DNA from: Curvibacter sp. GWA2_63_95
Lineage (GTDB): Bacteria > Pseudomonadota > Gammaproteobacteria > Burkholderiales > Burkholderiaceae_C
NCBI GenBank assembly: GCA_001795455.1
Contig: MGPB01000008.1
Coordinates: forward strand, 213,711 to 277,710
Direction: 5' to 3'
Length of the DNA: 64,000 bases
The position numbers were made by a program, and so were the translations under genes. Under the pieces are notes generated by a model. That model made no database searches. It was given only the letters and a program-made list of their open reading frames with translations, and had not been told where the DNA came from. Of the stretch, positions 51,915-61,686 are shown in pieces (the stretch's first letter is position 1; each line of letters begins with the position of its first letter).

Positions 51915-52799
51915 ATGGAATTTGGAATTCTTACCTTAGCTACTCCCAATGATTACCGCAAGGCAATCGGGTTGGCATTATCCGCACGTGTTTCCAATCC
52001 TGGCGTGCCTCTTGCTGTTGCGTGTTCAGCTAAAGTAGGCGAACTACTGAAACCCTACTTTGATCACGTGGTTCTAGAGAACGGCAGCCTTCGGGGATTT
52101 GAACATAAGGTGCATCTAGATAAGTACTCGCCATTTGAGAATACTTTCTTTTTCGATTCTGATGTTTTGCTTTTCAAAGATCTACGTCCAGTCACCGATA
52201 GCTGGGGCCATCAGTCCTATACTGCTATTGGCGGGTATATGGTAGATGGTTTTAGTAGTTTTGGTTTGGACCGGCAGCGCGTTCTTGCCAAAATTGGCAA
52301 GGATAAGCTAGTGGTCATTGACGGGGCAGGGCATGCATTTTTTACTAAACCCGCGTGCCAAGAAGTATTTGATCTGGCCCGGCATGTTACTCAAAATCAT
52401 GCAGAGTATGCAGGCAATATCCCTTATGCCGATGAAGATGTCATGGATATTGTTATGACAATCTTGAATTTGGCGCCTGCACCGGGAGACGGTTTTTTCT
52501 CTCGTCATTTGACGGCGGTTCCCGGTACCTTGCAAATGGATGCAACCGTGGGGAAATGTCGCATGATCGCGAACTATTCGGGCCTTCCTGTCGAGCCGTG
52601 CATGATGCATTTCGCCTCCAATGAGGCGCCGTTCCCTTATGCAAAACAATTGCACAAGCTTTTCAAGCTCAACGGAGTTAGTACCAAAGGGCTTTACTCG
52701 GAAGCCTTGAGCGATTTCTACACGATGGAAATACTCTGGCCTTTGAAGGCAAGATTGAAGCGCCTATTGAAGCGGGTTGGTATTCAGTTAGCGAAATAG
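51915..52799 (+). CDS. Putative GT-A-type glycosyltransferase
   Basis: A 294-residue protein. The segment ENTFFFDSDVLLFKDL (about 75-90) contains Asp81-Ser-Asp83, the DxD-type metal motif of GT-A glycosyltransferases. Later NIPYADEDVMDIVM (about 168-181) and the C-terminal MHFASNEAPFPYAKQLHK look like a donor-site and acceptor loop. I do not recognise a closer subfamily. It lies on the plus strand between the acyltransferase gene and a minus-strand glycosyltransferase (convergent). Confidence 0.6.
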   Translation: MEFGILTLATPNDYRKAIGLALSARVSNPGVPLAVACSAKVGELLKPYFDHVVLENGSLRGFEHKVHLDKYSPFENTFFFDSDVLLFKDLRPVTDSWGHQSYTAIGGYMVDGFSSFGLDRQRVLAKIGKDKLVVIDGAGHAFFTKPACQEVFDLARHVTQNHAEYAGNIPYADEDVMDIVMTILNLAPAPGDGFFSRHLTAVPGTLQMDATVGKCRMIANYSGLPVEPCMMHFASNEAPFPYAKQLHKLFKLNGVSTKGLYSEALSDFYTMEILWPLKARLKRLLKRVGIQLAK

Positions 52800-52821
52800 T
52801 CAGAGGTATGCAACTGGCTCA

Positions 52822-54024
52822 TTAGGCCGCCGATGCAGTGCAGCCGTGGTGTGCCAAAGCACCTGCTACTTTAAGCGTCTCTGCGTCCCAAGAGCTTTTC
52901 ATGACAGTGTTCAAGCCAGCGAGATGTAAGCGGGCCCATTCTGCAGGGCTGCTAATGACTTCCGCTAGCGCAGTAGCCAATGCTTGTGGGCTTGGTTCGG
53001 CTAGTTTGGAATTGCTTTCATTCAGTTGCCATTCTGCCCAGGGGCCTGTATTACTCACCACGGGTGTGCCACAGGCCATCAGTTCCAATGGCAAGAGCGA
53101 TAGGTTGGTCATCGACAGTACCAAGGCTGCATCGCAGCTGTTGTAGAGTGCTCCAAGCTCACTAACCTTGAGCTTTCCGCAGATTTGGTGCGGAAACGAA
53201 AATTTTTGACGCTCCAAATTGCCGCCGGCAAATACCACCTCTATGGCGGGGTGCAACTGGTGTAGGCAGTGCAATGCCAAAACACCCAGCTCAAAAGCCC
53301 TGCGTTCGGTTTCTGGGCGCGCATAAAAGAAAATGCGCTTGGTTGCTTTGTGTTGCCGTGGCAGTGGCTGATAGAGCTTGGCATCGTAAGAGAAGGCAAA
53401 TGGATGTGTCTCCATTCCAAATTCTGTGTGCAGTTTGCTGGCCAGCCAATGACCGGCGGTTAGGCCAATAAAACCAAAGCGGTAGGTATTTTCAGCGAAG
53501 ATGAATTCACTGCCTGGTGCTGAGAACCAAGGCTCATAGTCCTGCACAAAGTAAAACCGTTTGTGCGCTGAGGCAAAGGCGCGCACGTAATACGCCGTAT
53601 CAAAGCCTGTGGCTATGCATGCATAGGCGGGCGGGGCAGTTTGGGCATCCAGATACACCTTTGCGTTCATAGGACCAAATGCTTGCACCATGCTCTGGCG
53701 CACAGCTTCAGGGGCACCCATCCACTGTCCTTCACTAAACACGATTCTGCATTCGTAACCCAAGGTCTCCAGCCCTTGCACAAAACGCATGATGTTGATG
53801 TGCCCACCGCTTGTCGCTGAAAAACCGGATAAAAACCAATTGATGGTGTTGGTTGCAACTTTGTCTGTTTGCGGGTGGCGTGGGTACGGTGCGAGCAGTG
53901 TGTAACCGTATTGCTTAGCTAGGTCGCGTGGCGGGCCAAACCGCAGCCGATTTAAAAATTCCTTGGGCCCATGTTCCCTCAGATAAGTCCATGCGTTGCG
54001 GGCTTTATCTAGTCTTTTGTTCAT
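52822..54024 (-). CDS. Family 4-like glycosyltransferase (WsaF type)
   Basis: A 400-residue protein from the ATG that overlaps the upstream epimerase stop (ATGA). Two Rossmann-like halves can be seen: TINWFLSGFSATSGGHINIM near residue 60, then YFVQDYEPWFSAPG, and a C-terminal donor domain with FFYARPETERRAFEL and SLLPLELMACGTPVVSN, the GT-B acid/nucleotide site. The N-terminal layout resembles WsaF rhamnosyltransferase. That agrees with the rhamnose genes nearby, but donor specificity cannot be read from sequence. Confidence 0.75.
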   Translation of the reverse strand: MNKRLDKARNAWTYLREHGPKEFLNRLRFGPPRDLAKQYGYTLLAPYPRHPQTDKVATNTINWFLSGFSATSGGHINIMRFVQGLETLGYECRIVFSEGQWMGAPEAVRQSMVQAFGPMNAKVYLDAQTAPPAYACIATGFDTAYYVRAFASAHKRFYFVQDYEPWFSAPGSEFIFAENTYRFGFIGLTAGHWLASKLHTEFGMETHPFAFSYDAKLYQPLPRQHKATKRIFFYARPETERRAFELGVLALHCLHQLHPAIEVVFAGGNLERQKFSFPHQICGKLKVSELGALYNSCDAALVLSMTNLSLLPLELMACGTPVVSNTGPWAEWQLNESNSKLAEPSPQALATALAEVISSPAEWARLHLAGLNTVMKSSWDAETLKVAGALAHHGCTASAA

Positions 54025-54992
54025 GCGCGGCGTCCGTATTCCTGTTGTATCCATTGCCAAGTCTGGGAAATGCCGGTGTGCAAATCGGTTTGCGGCCTCC
54101 ACCCCAGTTGCTTCGCAGCACGGGTTACATCCAGCACGTTCACCGGCACATCAAAGCCTCTGCCTGGCTGGTATCCCACTTTCAAATCTTTGCCAGTCAC
54201 ATCGCGAATCGTAGACAGCAGCGTGTTGAGTGAGCTGCCCTGTCCCGATCCAATATTAAAAACCTGGTTGGCAGAGCCTGGCGTAGCGGCTGCTAGCAGC
54301 GCACGCACTACATCTGATATGTGCAAGTAATCGCGGACCACTGATCCGTCCCCCCAAATCTCGATGCCTTCATCCCGCAAGGCCCGCCCCAAAAACACGG
54401 CAATGGCACCCTGGCTCGCTTCGATGCGTTGGCGTTCCCCATAGGGGTTGGCCAACCTTAGCACCGTATGTTGCAGGCCATGCAGCTGCTGATACAGCGC
54501 CAAATACTTCTCAATCGCCAGCTTCATGATCCCGTAGGAGCAGGTGGGTTCGGTCGGGTGGTTCTCTGCAATAGGCGTGTGGCAGGGGTTGCCGTACACC
54601 GTGCCGCCAGAGGATGTAAACACCACACGCTTTACCTTGTGGCGCACTGCAGCATCTAATAGGCGAAGGGTGCCCAGAAGGTTGGTTTCGATGTCGTAAG
54701 CAGGATCCAGGTTTGATGTTTTGGGGAGTGTGGTAGACACCAAGTGGTAACACACGTCCACACCCTCCAGCGCCACATCGATGTCCTTGGTACTCACCAA
54801 ATCACCTTCCAGGCTGGTGAGGCCGGGGCGCTTGTCGTCTGGAACCCCTTTTACGGCTTGTATGCCTGGCCGGTCAAAGGCGCGCACATGGGCGCCCGCT
54901 GCCAGCAACGCGTCAGTCAGGTGCGAGCCAATAAAGCCGCGTGCACCCAAGACCAAACAGCTTGAGCCCGCTAGGGTAGGGGAGTTGGTCAT
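54021..54992 (-). CDS. NAD-dependent epimerase/dehydratase
   Basis: A 323-residue extended SDR protein. Rossmann motif GARGFIGSHL (about 15-24), catalytic FTSSGGTVYGNP and YGIMKLAIEKY with the Tyr-x3-Lys pair, plus RLANPYGERQ. It resembles UDP-glucose 4-epimerases or UDP-glucuronate decarboxylases; I cannot choose. The start giving MTNSPTLAGS is preferred; 45 earlier in-frame codons overlap the neighbouring glycosyltransferase gene. It probably makes a donor for this locus. Confidence 0.82.
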   Translation of the reverse strand: MTNSPTLAGSSCLVLGARGFIGSHLTDALLAAGAHVRAFDRPGIQAVKGVPDDKRPGLTSLEGDLVSTKDIDVALEGVDVCYHLVSTTLPKTSNLDPAYDIETNLLGTLRLLDAAVRHKVKRVVFTSSGGTVYGNPCHTPIAENHPTEPTCSYGIMKLAIEKYLALYQQLHGLQHTVLRLANPYGERQRIEASQGAIAVFLGRALRDEGIEIWGDGSVVRDYLHISDVVRALLAAATPGSANQVFNIGSGQGSSLNTLLSTIRDVTGKDLKVGYQPGRGFDVPVNVLDVTRAAKQLGWRPQTDLHTGISQTWQWIQQEYGRRA

Positions 54993-54997
54993 ATGGG

Positions 54998-55918
54998 TCA
55001 GTGGCCGCGCAGCAGGCAAAAGAGAAGACGAAGGTTGGATGCCCTGAAAGGCCGCATCCGTAAAGCTTGAAAGCCGTGGCGTCTGGCTGTGGAGATATTG
55101 CCGGCGTGGAGTGCCCACCAAGCCCATTTGGTATGAATGTCTTCAGGCAAGGGTTGTTCTACCTCGGGCAAAGTCGCTGGAACTATTGATTCATGCGGTA
55201 CGCCTCGCCTTGAATATGCGGCTTTTGCAACTTGCGCTGCTGAAGCTTGCTGTGTTTTTGCATGTTTGTAGCCAATGCTGCCTGGGTGCTGGCGGTAATG
55301 CAGCAATGTATTAGTTAGGTTGGCTAGTTTCCCCACTTCTGCTAACCTCAAAAACATGTCCATGTCCTCAGCATGCAGAGAATTTTCCCGATACATCCCA
55401 ACTTGCATAAATGCAGACTTTCGCATCATGGTGCTAGGGTTGATAATTGCACCGCCTCGGCCTGCCATATGAATGGCATCGATTTCTTCATGTGTGCTGG
55501 CTAGTAGGAACGGCATGATCGGGCGTCCTTCTGGATCTATAAGTAGCACTCGGGAGCCAACAGCCACGTAATCTGGGTGTGTCTTTAGAAATTGAAGCTG
55601 AGTTTCCAGACGTTCTGGCATGCATATGTCGTCCGCATCCATAACGGCGATGTACTCTGCGAGTGCCTGCTGATTGCCCATATTACGGCTATGAATCACG
55701 CCTTGGTTTTTTCCGGTAAATACTCTGCATCGGCTATCCTTTTGCGCATACTGTCGCAACATATCAAGCGATCCATCAGAGCTTCCATCATCTATAAGCA
55801 GTAGCTCAAAGTTCGTCAAACTTTGACTGAGGACGGAGTCGACAGCTTGCCGCAAGTACTTTTCGCCGTTGTATATACATATAACAACTGAAACTGCTGG
55901 AGTAGTAGTAGACATCAA
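54998..55918 (-). CDS. Family 2 glycosyltransferase
   Basis: A 306-residue protein with the N-terminal GT2 fold: VSVVICIYNGEKYLRQAVDS (9-28), LLIDDGSSDGS (about 40-50) and the metal motif VMDADDICMPERL (about 92-104). An acidic ED in HAEDMDMFLRL gives the catalytic base. The C-terminal 70 residues are basic. The stop is five bases from the following epimerase gene and the start overlaps the flippase stop. Confidence 0.87.
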   Translation of the reverse strand: MMSTTTPAVSVVICIYNGEKYLRQAVDSVLSQSLTNFELLLIDDGSSDGSLDMLRQYAQKDSRCRVFTGKNQGVIHSRNMGNQQALAEYIAVMDADDICMPERLETQLQFLKTHPDYVAVGSRVLLIDPEGRPIMPFLLASTHEEIDAIHMAGRGGAIINPSTMMRKSAFMQVGMYRENSLHAEDMDMFLRLAEVGKLANLTNTLLHYRQHPGSIGYKHAKTQQASAAQVAKAAYSRRGVPHESIVPATLPEVEQPLPEDIHTKWAWWALHAGNISTARRHGFQALRMRPFRASNLRLLFCLLRGH

Positions 55919-57285
55919 TGAAGCTTGAAAATATAAAAATAGGTTTTGCTTGCAAATTCCCCAGCGACATAGCCAAGCAGTAGTATTGGCAGTGTTTGGA
56001 TTTCCTTTTTTATACTCAGTATTCTGTGCTTGTGCGTGTAGTATAGTAAAAATGGAATTGTTACAAGCACATTACCGCCGGTGATCCATGCTGCTCCATG
56101 TAATCCAAAATTGGCATATGCGAGTGGCGTTGCAAGCAAGACAATTGGCAAACGCATTCCAATCAAAAAACTGATAATTTTTGATTGACCTAGTGCAAGC
56201 AAGCATTGCCCTGCGATGCCATAGCGAATTTCCAGAAGTCCAATGCTCATAATTTCCAATATGCCGCCCACTTCTGAATAGCGCTTGTCATATAAAACAT
56301 TGGCAATAATCTGCCCTGCAGAAAATAAAAATCCGGCGGCAAACAGACTTGCCAAATCTACCGGGAGGCGTAATTTGTAATAGACATCTTTGAGCTTGCC
56401 CCGGTCATTTCTTATGACTTCGCAGAAAGTAGGGAATGCCACACTACCAGCGAGTTTGGTGAAAACTTGCTGAATGGCCCCCATCAAAAAAGCTGCAAGT
56501 GAAAATACCCCGAGAGATGCAGCACTGGTAAGGCCCCCCAGAATAATACGGTCCCCGTTTGACACCACAAAGCCCATGATGGAGCCCAAGAATATCCATT
56601 TGCCAAATCCAAACACTTCCCGGGCTGCAGTTTTGTCCCAATGAAACGCGTTTCTTGGGCCCGGGACTATGGTATGGCTGAGGGTGGTACGTATTGCTGC
56701 CGCAGCAATAGCCCCTACAACCAAGGCCCAAATACTTTGGGCCACATAAGCCCATGTCACCATGATTACCAGTGCACCACCCTGACTCAACAGTTCAATT
56801 TGGGTTATTTTTTTGACGTTCAGCGTCCGGCTCGCTATTGCGATGTTGGTTGATTCAAAGCCGCCAACTACCGCGCTAATGGATACAGCTGCTAGCACCA
56901 CCGGAAGCATGGGGTGCGCGTAAACGCTATCAAGTGCAAAAACGCCATGTGCGGCTAGTGCATAAACTGTTGCAGCCAAGCCCAGACAGAACATCCATAT
57001 CAGGCAGCCTCGCAATACTTGCAGTGTCCAAACTGTATTGATAAAGGTAGACTCATTGCTGCGGTGACTACGTACGACGCTTTGCCCCAGGCCTACATCA
57101 GAAAAAAGAGCCAACCCCAGCACGAAGGTGTTGGCAAGCGCCATGATGCCAAAAGCCTCCGGCATCAGCAGCCGTGTTGTTAACAGGTTGCTGATCAATC
57201 GCAAAACTTGGCTGCTGGCGTGGCCTCCTAGTGTCCAGAACCCCGCGTGAATGATGCGTTCGCGGAGCGTGCGTTTGCCAGTCAT
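55915..57285 (-). CDS. Wzx-like polysaccharide flippase
   Basis: A 456-residue membrane protein with about 12-14 hydrophobic segments. LLMPEAFGIMALANTF near the N-terminus is characteristic of the polysaccharide-transport/MATE-like flippases (RfbX/MviN relatives). It would move lipid-linked repeat units across the inner membrane. The gene is AT-rich in its C-terminal half. It heads the minus-strand block and is divergent from the next glycosyltransferase. Confidence 0.85.
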   Translation of the reverse strand: MTGKRTLRERIIHAGFWTLGGHASSQVLRLISNLLTTRLLMPEAFGIMALANTFVLGLALFSDVGLGQSVVRSHRSNESTFINTVWTLQVLRGCLIWMFCLGLAATVYALAAHGVFALDSVYAHPMLPVVLAAVSISAVVGGFESTNIAIASRTLNVKKITQIELLSQGGALVIMVTWAYVAQSIWALVVGAIAAAAIRTTLSHTIVPGPRNAFHWDKTAAREVFGFGKWIFLGSIMGFVVSNGDRIILGGLTSAASLGVFSLAAFLMGAIQQVFTKLAGSVAFPTFCEVIRNDRGKLKDVYYKLRLPVDLASLFAAGFLFSAGQIIANVLYDKRYSEVGGILEIMSIGLLEIRYGIAGQCLLALGQSKIISFLIGMRLPIVLLATPLAYANFGLHGAAWITGGNVLVTIPFLLYYTHKHRILSIKKEIQTLPILLLGYVAGEFASKTYFYIFKLH

Positions 57286-57355
57286 GTGCCACTTCGTTGG
57301 TTCTGCATGCTTCGATCATAATGGCTGCCGTCACACCTCAAGATCAGGCCCACCC

Positions 57356-58306
57356 GTGGTAGATGTCTCAGTCATCATCGTCAGTTACAACACTGCACAT
57401 CTGCTCGAAGAAGCGGTAAGCAAAGTCAAGAATGCAGCCCAAGGCTTGTCGTTGGAGTGCATTTTTGTAGATAACGCATCCAGAGACGATTCGGTTGCCC
57501 GTATTCGTGAGCTTTTCCCGGCAGACAAACTCATAGTCAACCAGACCAATGTAGGTTTTGGCCGCGCCAACAACCAGGCGTTGGCCCATGCGCAGGGGCG
57601 CTATGTGCTGTTGCTCAACACCGATGCATTTGTGGCGCCGGACACCCTGGTCAAAACCGTGGCGCACATGGATGCCAACCCACGTTGCGGGATCTTGGGC
57701 GTGCGCCTGGAGGGGCGTGACGGCGAATTGCAGCCCTGCGCGCGCTACTTTCCCACGCCGCTCAACCAGTTTTTGCAACGCACAGGCTTGCACAAGTGGT
57801 TCAAAAATGTGCGCCTGGTAGACGATATGGCCTGGGACCATGCCAGCGTGCGCGCGTGCGACTGGGTGGTGGGTTGCTACTACTTGGTGCGCAAAGAGGT
57901 AATTGACCAGATCGGGCTGTTTGATCCGCGTTACTTTTTGTACTTTGAAGAAGTGGACCATTGCTTTGCCGCCAAGCAAGCCGGGTGGGATGTGGTGTTT
58001 TATCCTCACACCACGGTGGTGCACCTGGGCGGGGAGAGTGCCAAGAGCAGTGGCGAAATAACCCAAACTGGGCGGCAGTTGTCGGCGCTGCAGGTAGAGA
58101 GTGAGTTGCTGTACTTCCGCAAGAACCATGGTCTGGCGGGTGTGTTGACCGATACCTGTCTGAGTTTGAGTGCCGATGCATTGCATGCGCTCAAGCAGCT
58201 GTTCAAAGGTAAGGGCAGGCAAGGCGTCGCCAATGCCTGGAAACATGCCAGTTTGTTGTTGGGGCTATGCCGCCGTACCCGTTTGGGTGCGCGTGCGACG
58301 CGATGA
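57356..58306 (+). CDS. Family 2 glycosyltransferase (rhamnosyltransferase-like)
   Basis: A 316-residue protein from GTG, starting MVDVSVIIVSYNTAHLLEEA. Motifs are CIFVDNASRDDSV, NVGFGRANNQAL and LLLNTDAFVAP, the NTD-type metal site seen in WbbL-like rhamnosyltransferases; FLYFEEVDHCFAAKQAG gives the catalytic acid. The start is uncertain: an ATG at 57321 in another frame begins a 13-codon reading frame that ends inside this start (GTGGTAG), so either a coupled leader peptide or a frameshift is possible. It overlaps the next gene by four bases. Confidence 0.85.
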   Translation: MVDVSVIIVSYNTAHLLEEAVSKVKNAAQGLSLECIFVDNASRDDSVARIRELFPADKLIVNQTNVGFGRANNQALAHAQGRYVLLLNTDAFVAPDTLVKTVAHMDANPRCGILGVRLEGRDGELQPCARYFPTPLNQFLQRTGLHKWFKNVRLVDDMAWDHASVRACDWVVGCYYLVRKEVIDQIGLFDPRYFLYFEEVDHCFAAKQAGWDVVFYPHTTVVHLGGESAKSSGEITQTGRQLSALQVESELLYFRKNHGLAGVLTDTCLSLSADALHALKQLFKGKGRQGVANAWKHASLLLGLCRRTRLGARATR

Positions 58307-59286
58307 GCTGTATGGCAAACACATCCAATCTGCTACGCCTGTCGGTGGTGGTAATTGGGCTTAACGAAGAAGCCCGTTTGCGCAGCGCACTGCAAGCTGT
58401 GTTCGATACATGTCCCGCCCATTGTGAGCTGGAGGTGTTTTATGTCGACAGCGGCTCCAAAGACCTGAGTGTGGCTATTGCGGAAGCTATGCCTGGTGTG
58501 CAAGTGTTGCGCTTGCAGACGCAGCGGCCCTCTGCGGCCAAAGCGCGCAATATGGGGCTGGCGCAGGCGCGTGGAGACTATGTGCAGCTGATTGACGGAG
58601 ACAGTGTGCTGCAAGTGGGGTGGCTGGAAACTGCAGTGCAGGCGCTGGAAGCCAACTCTGGCATTGCCTGCGCGTTTGGCCAGTGCGTGGAGGCATTTCC
58701 GGAGCAAAGTATTTATATGCGGGTGTGCGGCCTGGACTGGCATATTCCCGCCGGAGACCACCGCCTGTGTGGTGGCAATGCCATGTGGCGCCGCGAAGTG
58801 ATTGCTGCGCACGGTTTTTTTGACGAGGCACTGCAATTGGGCGAAGAACCAGACTTGTGCTACCGCGTTCGCCAGCAGGGACATCGCATTGTGTGTGTGG
58901 ATCAGCCCATGGTGCTGCACGATTTGGCGATGGTGACTTTCAAGCAGTATTGGAAGCGTGGTGAGGCCACTGGCAAGGCTTACGCACGTGTGGCTTCCCG
59001 CTATTGGCGCCTGCCCGAGAAAATGTGGCTGCGTGAAGTGGTGCGCAACTTCATGGAGCCATTGGTCTGGGCTGTGATGTTGGTATTGGGTTCGGCCATC
59101 GTCGGCGGAGTTGGTGGCGGTTTGCTGGCGCTTTCGGCGTGGCTGCTGTTGCGTGCAGTAAAGATAGCGCGGGCTGTTCGCAAGCGTTCTGGCGGATGGC
59201 TGGGGGCGTGCCTGTATGGTTTGCATTGCCAGTTTATTCGGCTCCCGGTTGTGGTGGGGCAGGTCAAGGGGCTGTTGCAGCGTTAA
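58303..59286 (+). CDS. Family 2 glycosyltransferase, membrane-attached
   Basis: A 327-residue protein starting from an ATGA overlap with the preceding gene (alternative start three codons later). GT2 motifs: LSVVVIGLNEEARLRSAL (about 12-29), FYVDSGSKDLSV, AKARNMGLAQARGDYVQL and LIDGDSVLQ (metal site). LQLGEEPDLCYRVRQQG holds the catalytic glutamate. The C-terminus has a hydrophobic pair near residues 260-290 that could anchor it in the membrane. Confidence 0.87.
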   Translation: MSCMANTSNLLRLSVVVIGLNEEARLRSALQAVFDTCPAHCELEVFYVDSGSKDLSVAIAEAMPGVQVLRLQTQRPSAAKARNMGLAQARGDYVQLIDGDSVLQVGWLETAVQALEANSGIACAFGQCVEAFPEQSIYMRVCGLDWHIPAGDHRLCGGNAMWRREVIAAHGFFDEALQLGEEPDLCYRVRQQGHRIVCVDQPMVLHDLAMVTFKQYWKRGEATGKAYARVASRYWRLPEKMWLREVVRNFMEPLVWAVMLVLGSAIVGGVGGGLLALSAWLLLRAVKIARAVRKRSGGWLGACLYGLHCQFIRLPVVVGQVKGLLQR

Positions 59287-59299
59287 CGGGGAAAAGTAC

Positions 59300-61099
59300 A
59301 TGGCGGGATTCTTGGTGGCGTGGACGCCTGATGGGACATTGCCCGAGGCGGCAAGTTGGGCGCAGGCAGAGCGCATTGCGCTTCGAGGAGGCGCTGCAGC
59401 GTCGCGCCACATGCTTGCACCATGCGGTGTTTTGACTTGGCACCGCCATAGCGGGGAGTTTCCGTACAGTGGCAAGGTGTTTGAATCCGGGCGCAAGCAT
59501 GTTGCTTGGGTGGGGCAGTGTGTGGATGACGCGGGGGAAGCCAGCCAGCAAGCCATACAAATTTTGGCGCAAGACGTGTGGAGTGATGTGGCAGCGGCCC
59601 ACTGTAATGGCCCTTTTTGTGCCGTAGTGATCGGAGCTGAGCCCTTCTCTTTGCGTGTGGTGACAGACCGTTATCGGCACTACCCCGTGTATTTGTACAA
59701 GGGCGCGGGTGTTGCGGTGGCATCTACCGACATGAGGTGCCTACTGCCTTTCATGCCCAGGCGCGCACTTAACTTTGCTGCGGTCGACATGCTGCTGCGC
59801 AGTGGCGAGCTGATTGACCGCGATACCTTGTTGGAGGGAGTGGAGCTTCTTCCGCCTGGAACCATCTTCTCCGTAGATACAAACGGTGGTGGTGCTTTGC
59901 AGACCTCTGAGCGCCGTTACTGGGCCATGCGGCACGATGGTGCTGCGGCAGGCACTTTGTCGCGTACTGCAGATGAATTGGCGCAGCGCTTGACGGTGTC
60001 TGTGCGCAGGCTGGAGGCCGTATCGCCCCGCTTGGGCATCACCCTGAGTGGGGGCCTGGATTCGCGCATCATTTTGGATTTGTGTGCGCACCCTGAGCGG
60101 GTGCCTAGTTTTACCTGGGGCTTGCCCGGTTGCCGCGACATCGCGTGTGCGAGCCGTTATGCCCAGGTGGTGGGCTCACCGCATACGGTGCGGCACTGGA
60201 GCCCACCAGAATTTCCACCGCTGTGGCCCACCGGTGTCGACTTGACTGCGGGCAGCTTTGGGGTGGAAAGCATGCACATGCTCCCTTTCATCCCGCTGTT
60301 GGCATCCCATTGTGATGTGGTGCTCAATGGCTTGGCAGGGGACGCGATTCTGGGCGGCAACTTCATGAAGTACGACTGGTTGGGTCAAAACGATGCCCGT
60401 AAGCTGGGGCAAGCTATCTGGCGTTGGCGTGTGTCTGCAGACGAAGACCGACAAGTCGATCATTTGCGGGTGCCCGGTGCGCCGGTGGCCGCAGGGCAGC
60501 GATGGGTGGACTCCATCGCTTTGCGCGAAGGGGCGAGGCCCATTGAACGGGTGAACGATTGGCTGTATGAAAACCGTGTTTTCAGAAACACCAACTCCGG
60601 GACCATGTTGCTGCGCAGCGCCGTAGAGTCGCATTCCCCGTTTTTTGACAACGACTTCATTGATGCCGTGACGGCTGTTCGCCAAGAGCACAAGTTCAAA
60701 CACCGGCTCTACTTGGAAGTTATGCGCCGCGCTGCGCCGCGTGCGGCTTCGGTCACTTGGCAGCGCACCAATATTCCACCCGCCTGGGGATTTCAGGCCA
60801 ACGTACTGGCCATGGGCGTGCACCGTGTTGTCGGCAAATTAGCCTCCCGGTTAGGGCTGGAGGCTTTTAGGGACTTGAAGGTGGCAGACCCTGCTGGGTG
60901 GTTGCGTACGGACTGGCAGTCTGCCGCTGAGGACATGGTGCTGGGCACACGGACCCAAGAGCGTGGCGTCTGGAACCCGCAGGCTGCGCAGAACCTATGG
61001 CAGTCGCATATGCGTGGCGGAAACCACACACGTACCTTGGGAGCCATGATCGCGGTGGAGTTGTTCGCGCGCAGCGTATTGGATGAGGACTTGGTATGA
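59300..61099 (+). CDS. Asparagine-synthetase-like protein without the N-terminal cysteine
   Basis: A 599-residue AsnB-like protein. The N-terminal part keeps the glutaminase fold (NGPFCAVV about 103-110, [11 protein letters not shown] about 123-133), but Met1 is followed by AGFLVAW rather than the cysteine that becomes the nucleophile. The synthetase half has the PP-loop [10 protein letters not shown] (247-256), so it could activate a carboxylate with ATP. In a sugar cluster such proteins may amidate uronic acids or join amino acids to the glycan. Ammonia source and substrate are unknown. Confidence 0.8.
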   Translation: MAGFLVAWTPDGTLPEAASWAQAERIALRGGAAASRHMLAPCGVLTWHRHSGEFPYSGKVFESGRKHVAWVGQCVDDAGEASQQAIQILAQDVWSDVAAAHCNGPFCAVVIGAEPFSLRVVTDRYRHYPVYLYKGAGVAVASTDMRCLLPFMPRRALNFAAVDMLLRSGELIDRDTLLEGVELLPPGTIFSVDTNGGGALQTSERRYWAMRHDGAAAGTLSRTADELAQRLTVSVRRLEAVSPRLGITLSGGLDSRIILDLCAHPERVPSFTWGLPGCRDIACASRYAQVVGSPHTVRHWSPPEFPPLWPTGVDLTAGSFGVESMHMLPFIPLLASHCDVVLNGLAGDAILGGNFMKYDWLGQNDARKLGQAIWRWRVSADEDRQVDHLRVPGAPVAAGQRWVDSIALREGARPIERVNDWLYENRVFRNTNSGTMLLRSAVESHSPFFDNDFIDAVTAVRQEHKFKHRLYLEVMRRAAPRAASVTWQRTNIPPAWGFQANVLAMGVHRVVGKLASRLGLEAFRDLKVADPAGWLRTDWQSAAEDMVLGTRTQERGVWNPQAAQNLWQSHMRGGNHTRTLGAMIAVELFARSVLDEDLV

Positions 61100-61686
61100 G
61101 TGCGCTGAATACAGCCTTGGGCGCTTTGGTGCATGTGCTGGCTCCCTTGGTCCGGTGGGCACGCTATGTAGTGCAGCCATGCCGACGCCTGTGGCACCTT
61201 GTTCAACTGAGTGCATGGAGTGAGGGTGAAATCCCGGTGAGTACCCAGTTTGACGGGCCTGTACGCCTGTCAAAACGGATTGCATTGGAGCTGGGAACAT
61301 CGTGCCGATTTGGGCGGGAAGTGTTTCTGGACACCAACGGTGGGCGCATCACGTTGGGGCACCATGTGCGTATCAATGCAGGGTGTGTTTTGGTGTCTTA
61401 TGCCTCTATCTCCATCGGGGACGACTGCCTGGTTGGTGAATACGTCAGCATTCGCGATGCCAACCATGGCACCGAGGCTGGGCAAGCTATGCGTTTGCAG
61501 CCGCACACCAGCGCCCCCATCGTTGTTGGCCGCAATGTTTGGATCGGGCGCGGAGCCGTTGTCCTCAAGGGCGTGCGCATTGGCGATGGCGCGGTGATTG
61601 CCGCCAACAGCGTGGTGACCCATGACGTGGCGCCTCATACCCTGGTGGGCGGTGTTCCGGCACGTTTGATCAAGGCCCTGGTATGA
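61096..61686 (+). CDS. Hexapeptide-repeat O-acetyltransferase (WcaF-like)
   Basis: A 196-residue left-handed beta-helix protein. Hexapeptide-type repeats run from [18 protein letters not shown] through [17 protein letters not shown] to [19 protein letters not shown] and [15 protein letters not shown], followed by the tail [12 protein letters not shown]. The histidine of [10 protein letters not shown] is a likely catalytic residue. It is overlapped by four bases on both sides (ATGA), so it belongs to the same translation unit. It acetylates a sugar, not identified. Confidence 0.88.
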   Translation: MSALNTALGALVHVLAPLVRWARYVVQPCRRLWHLVQLSAWSEGEIPVSTQFDGPVRLSKRIALELGTSCRFGREVFLDTNGGRITLGHHVRINAGCVLVSYASISIGDDCLVGEYVSIRDANHGTEAGQAMRLQPHTSAPIVVGRNVWIGRGAVVLKGVRIGDGAVIAANSVVTHDVAPHTLVGGVPARLIKALV

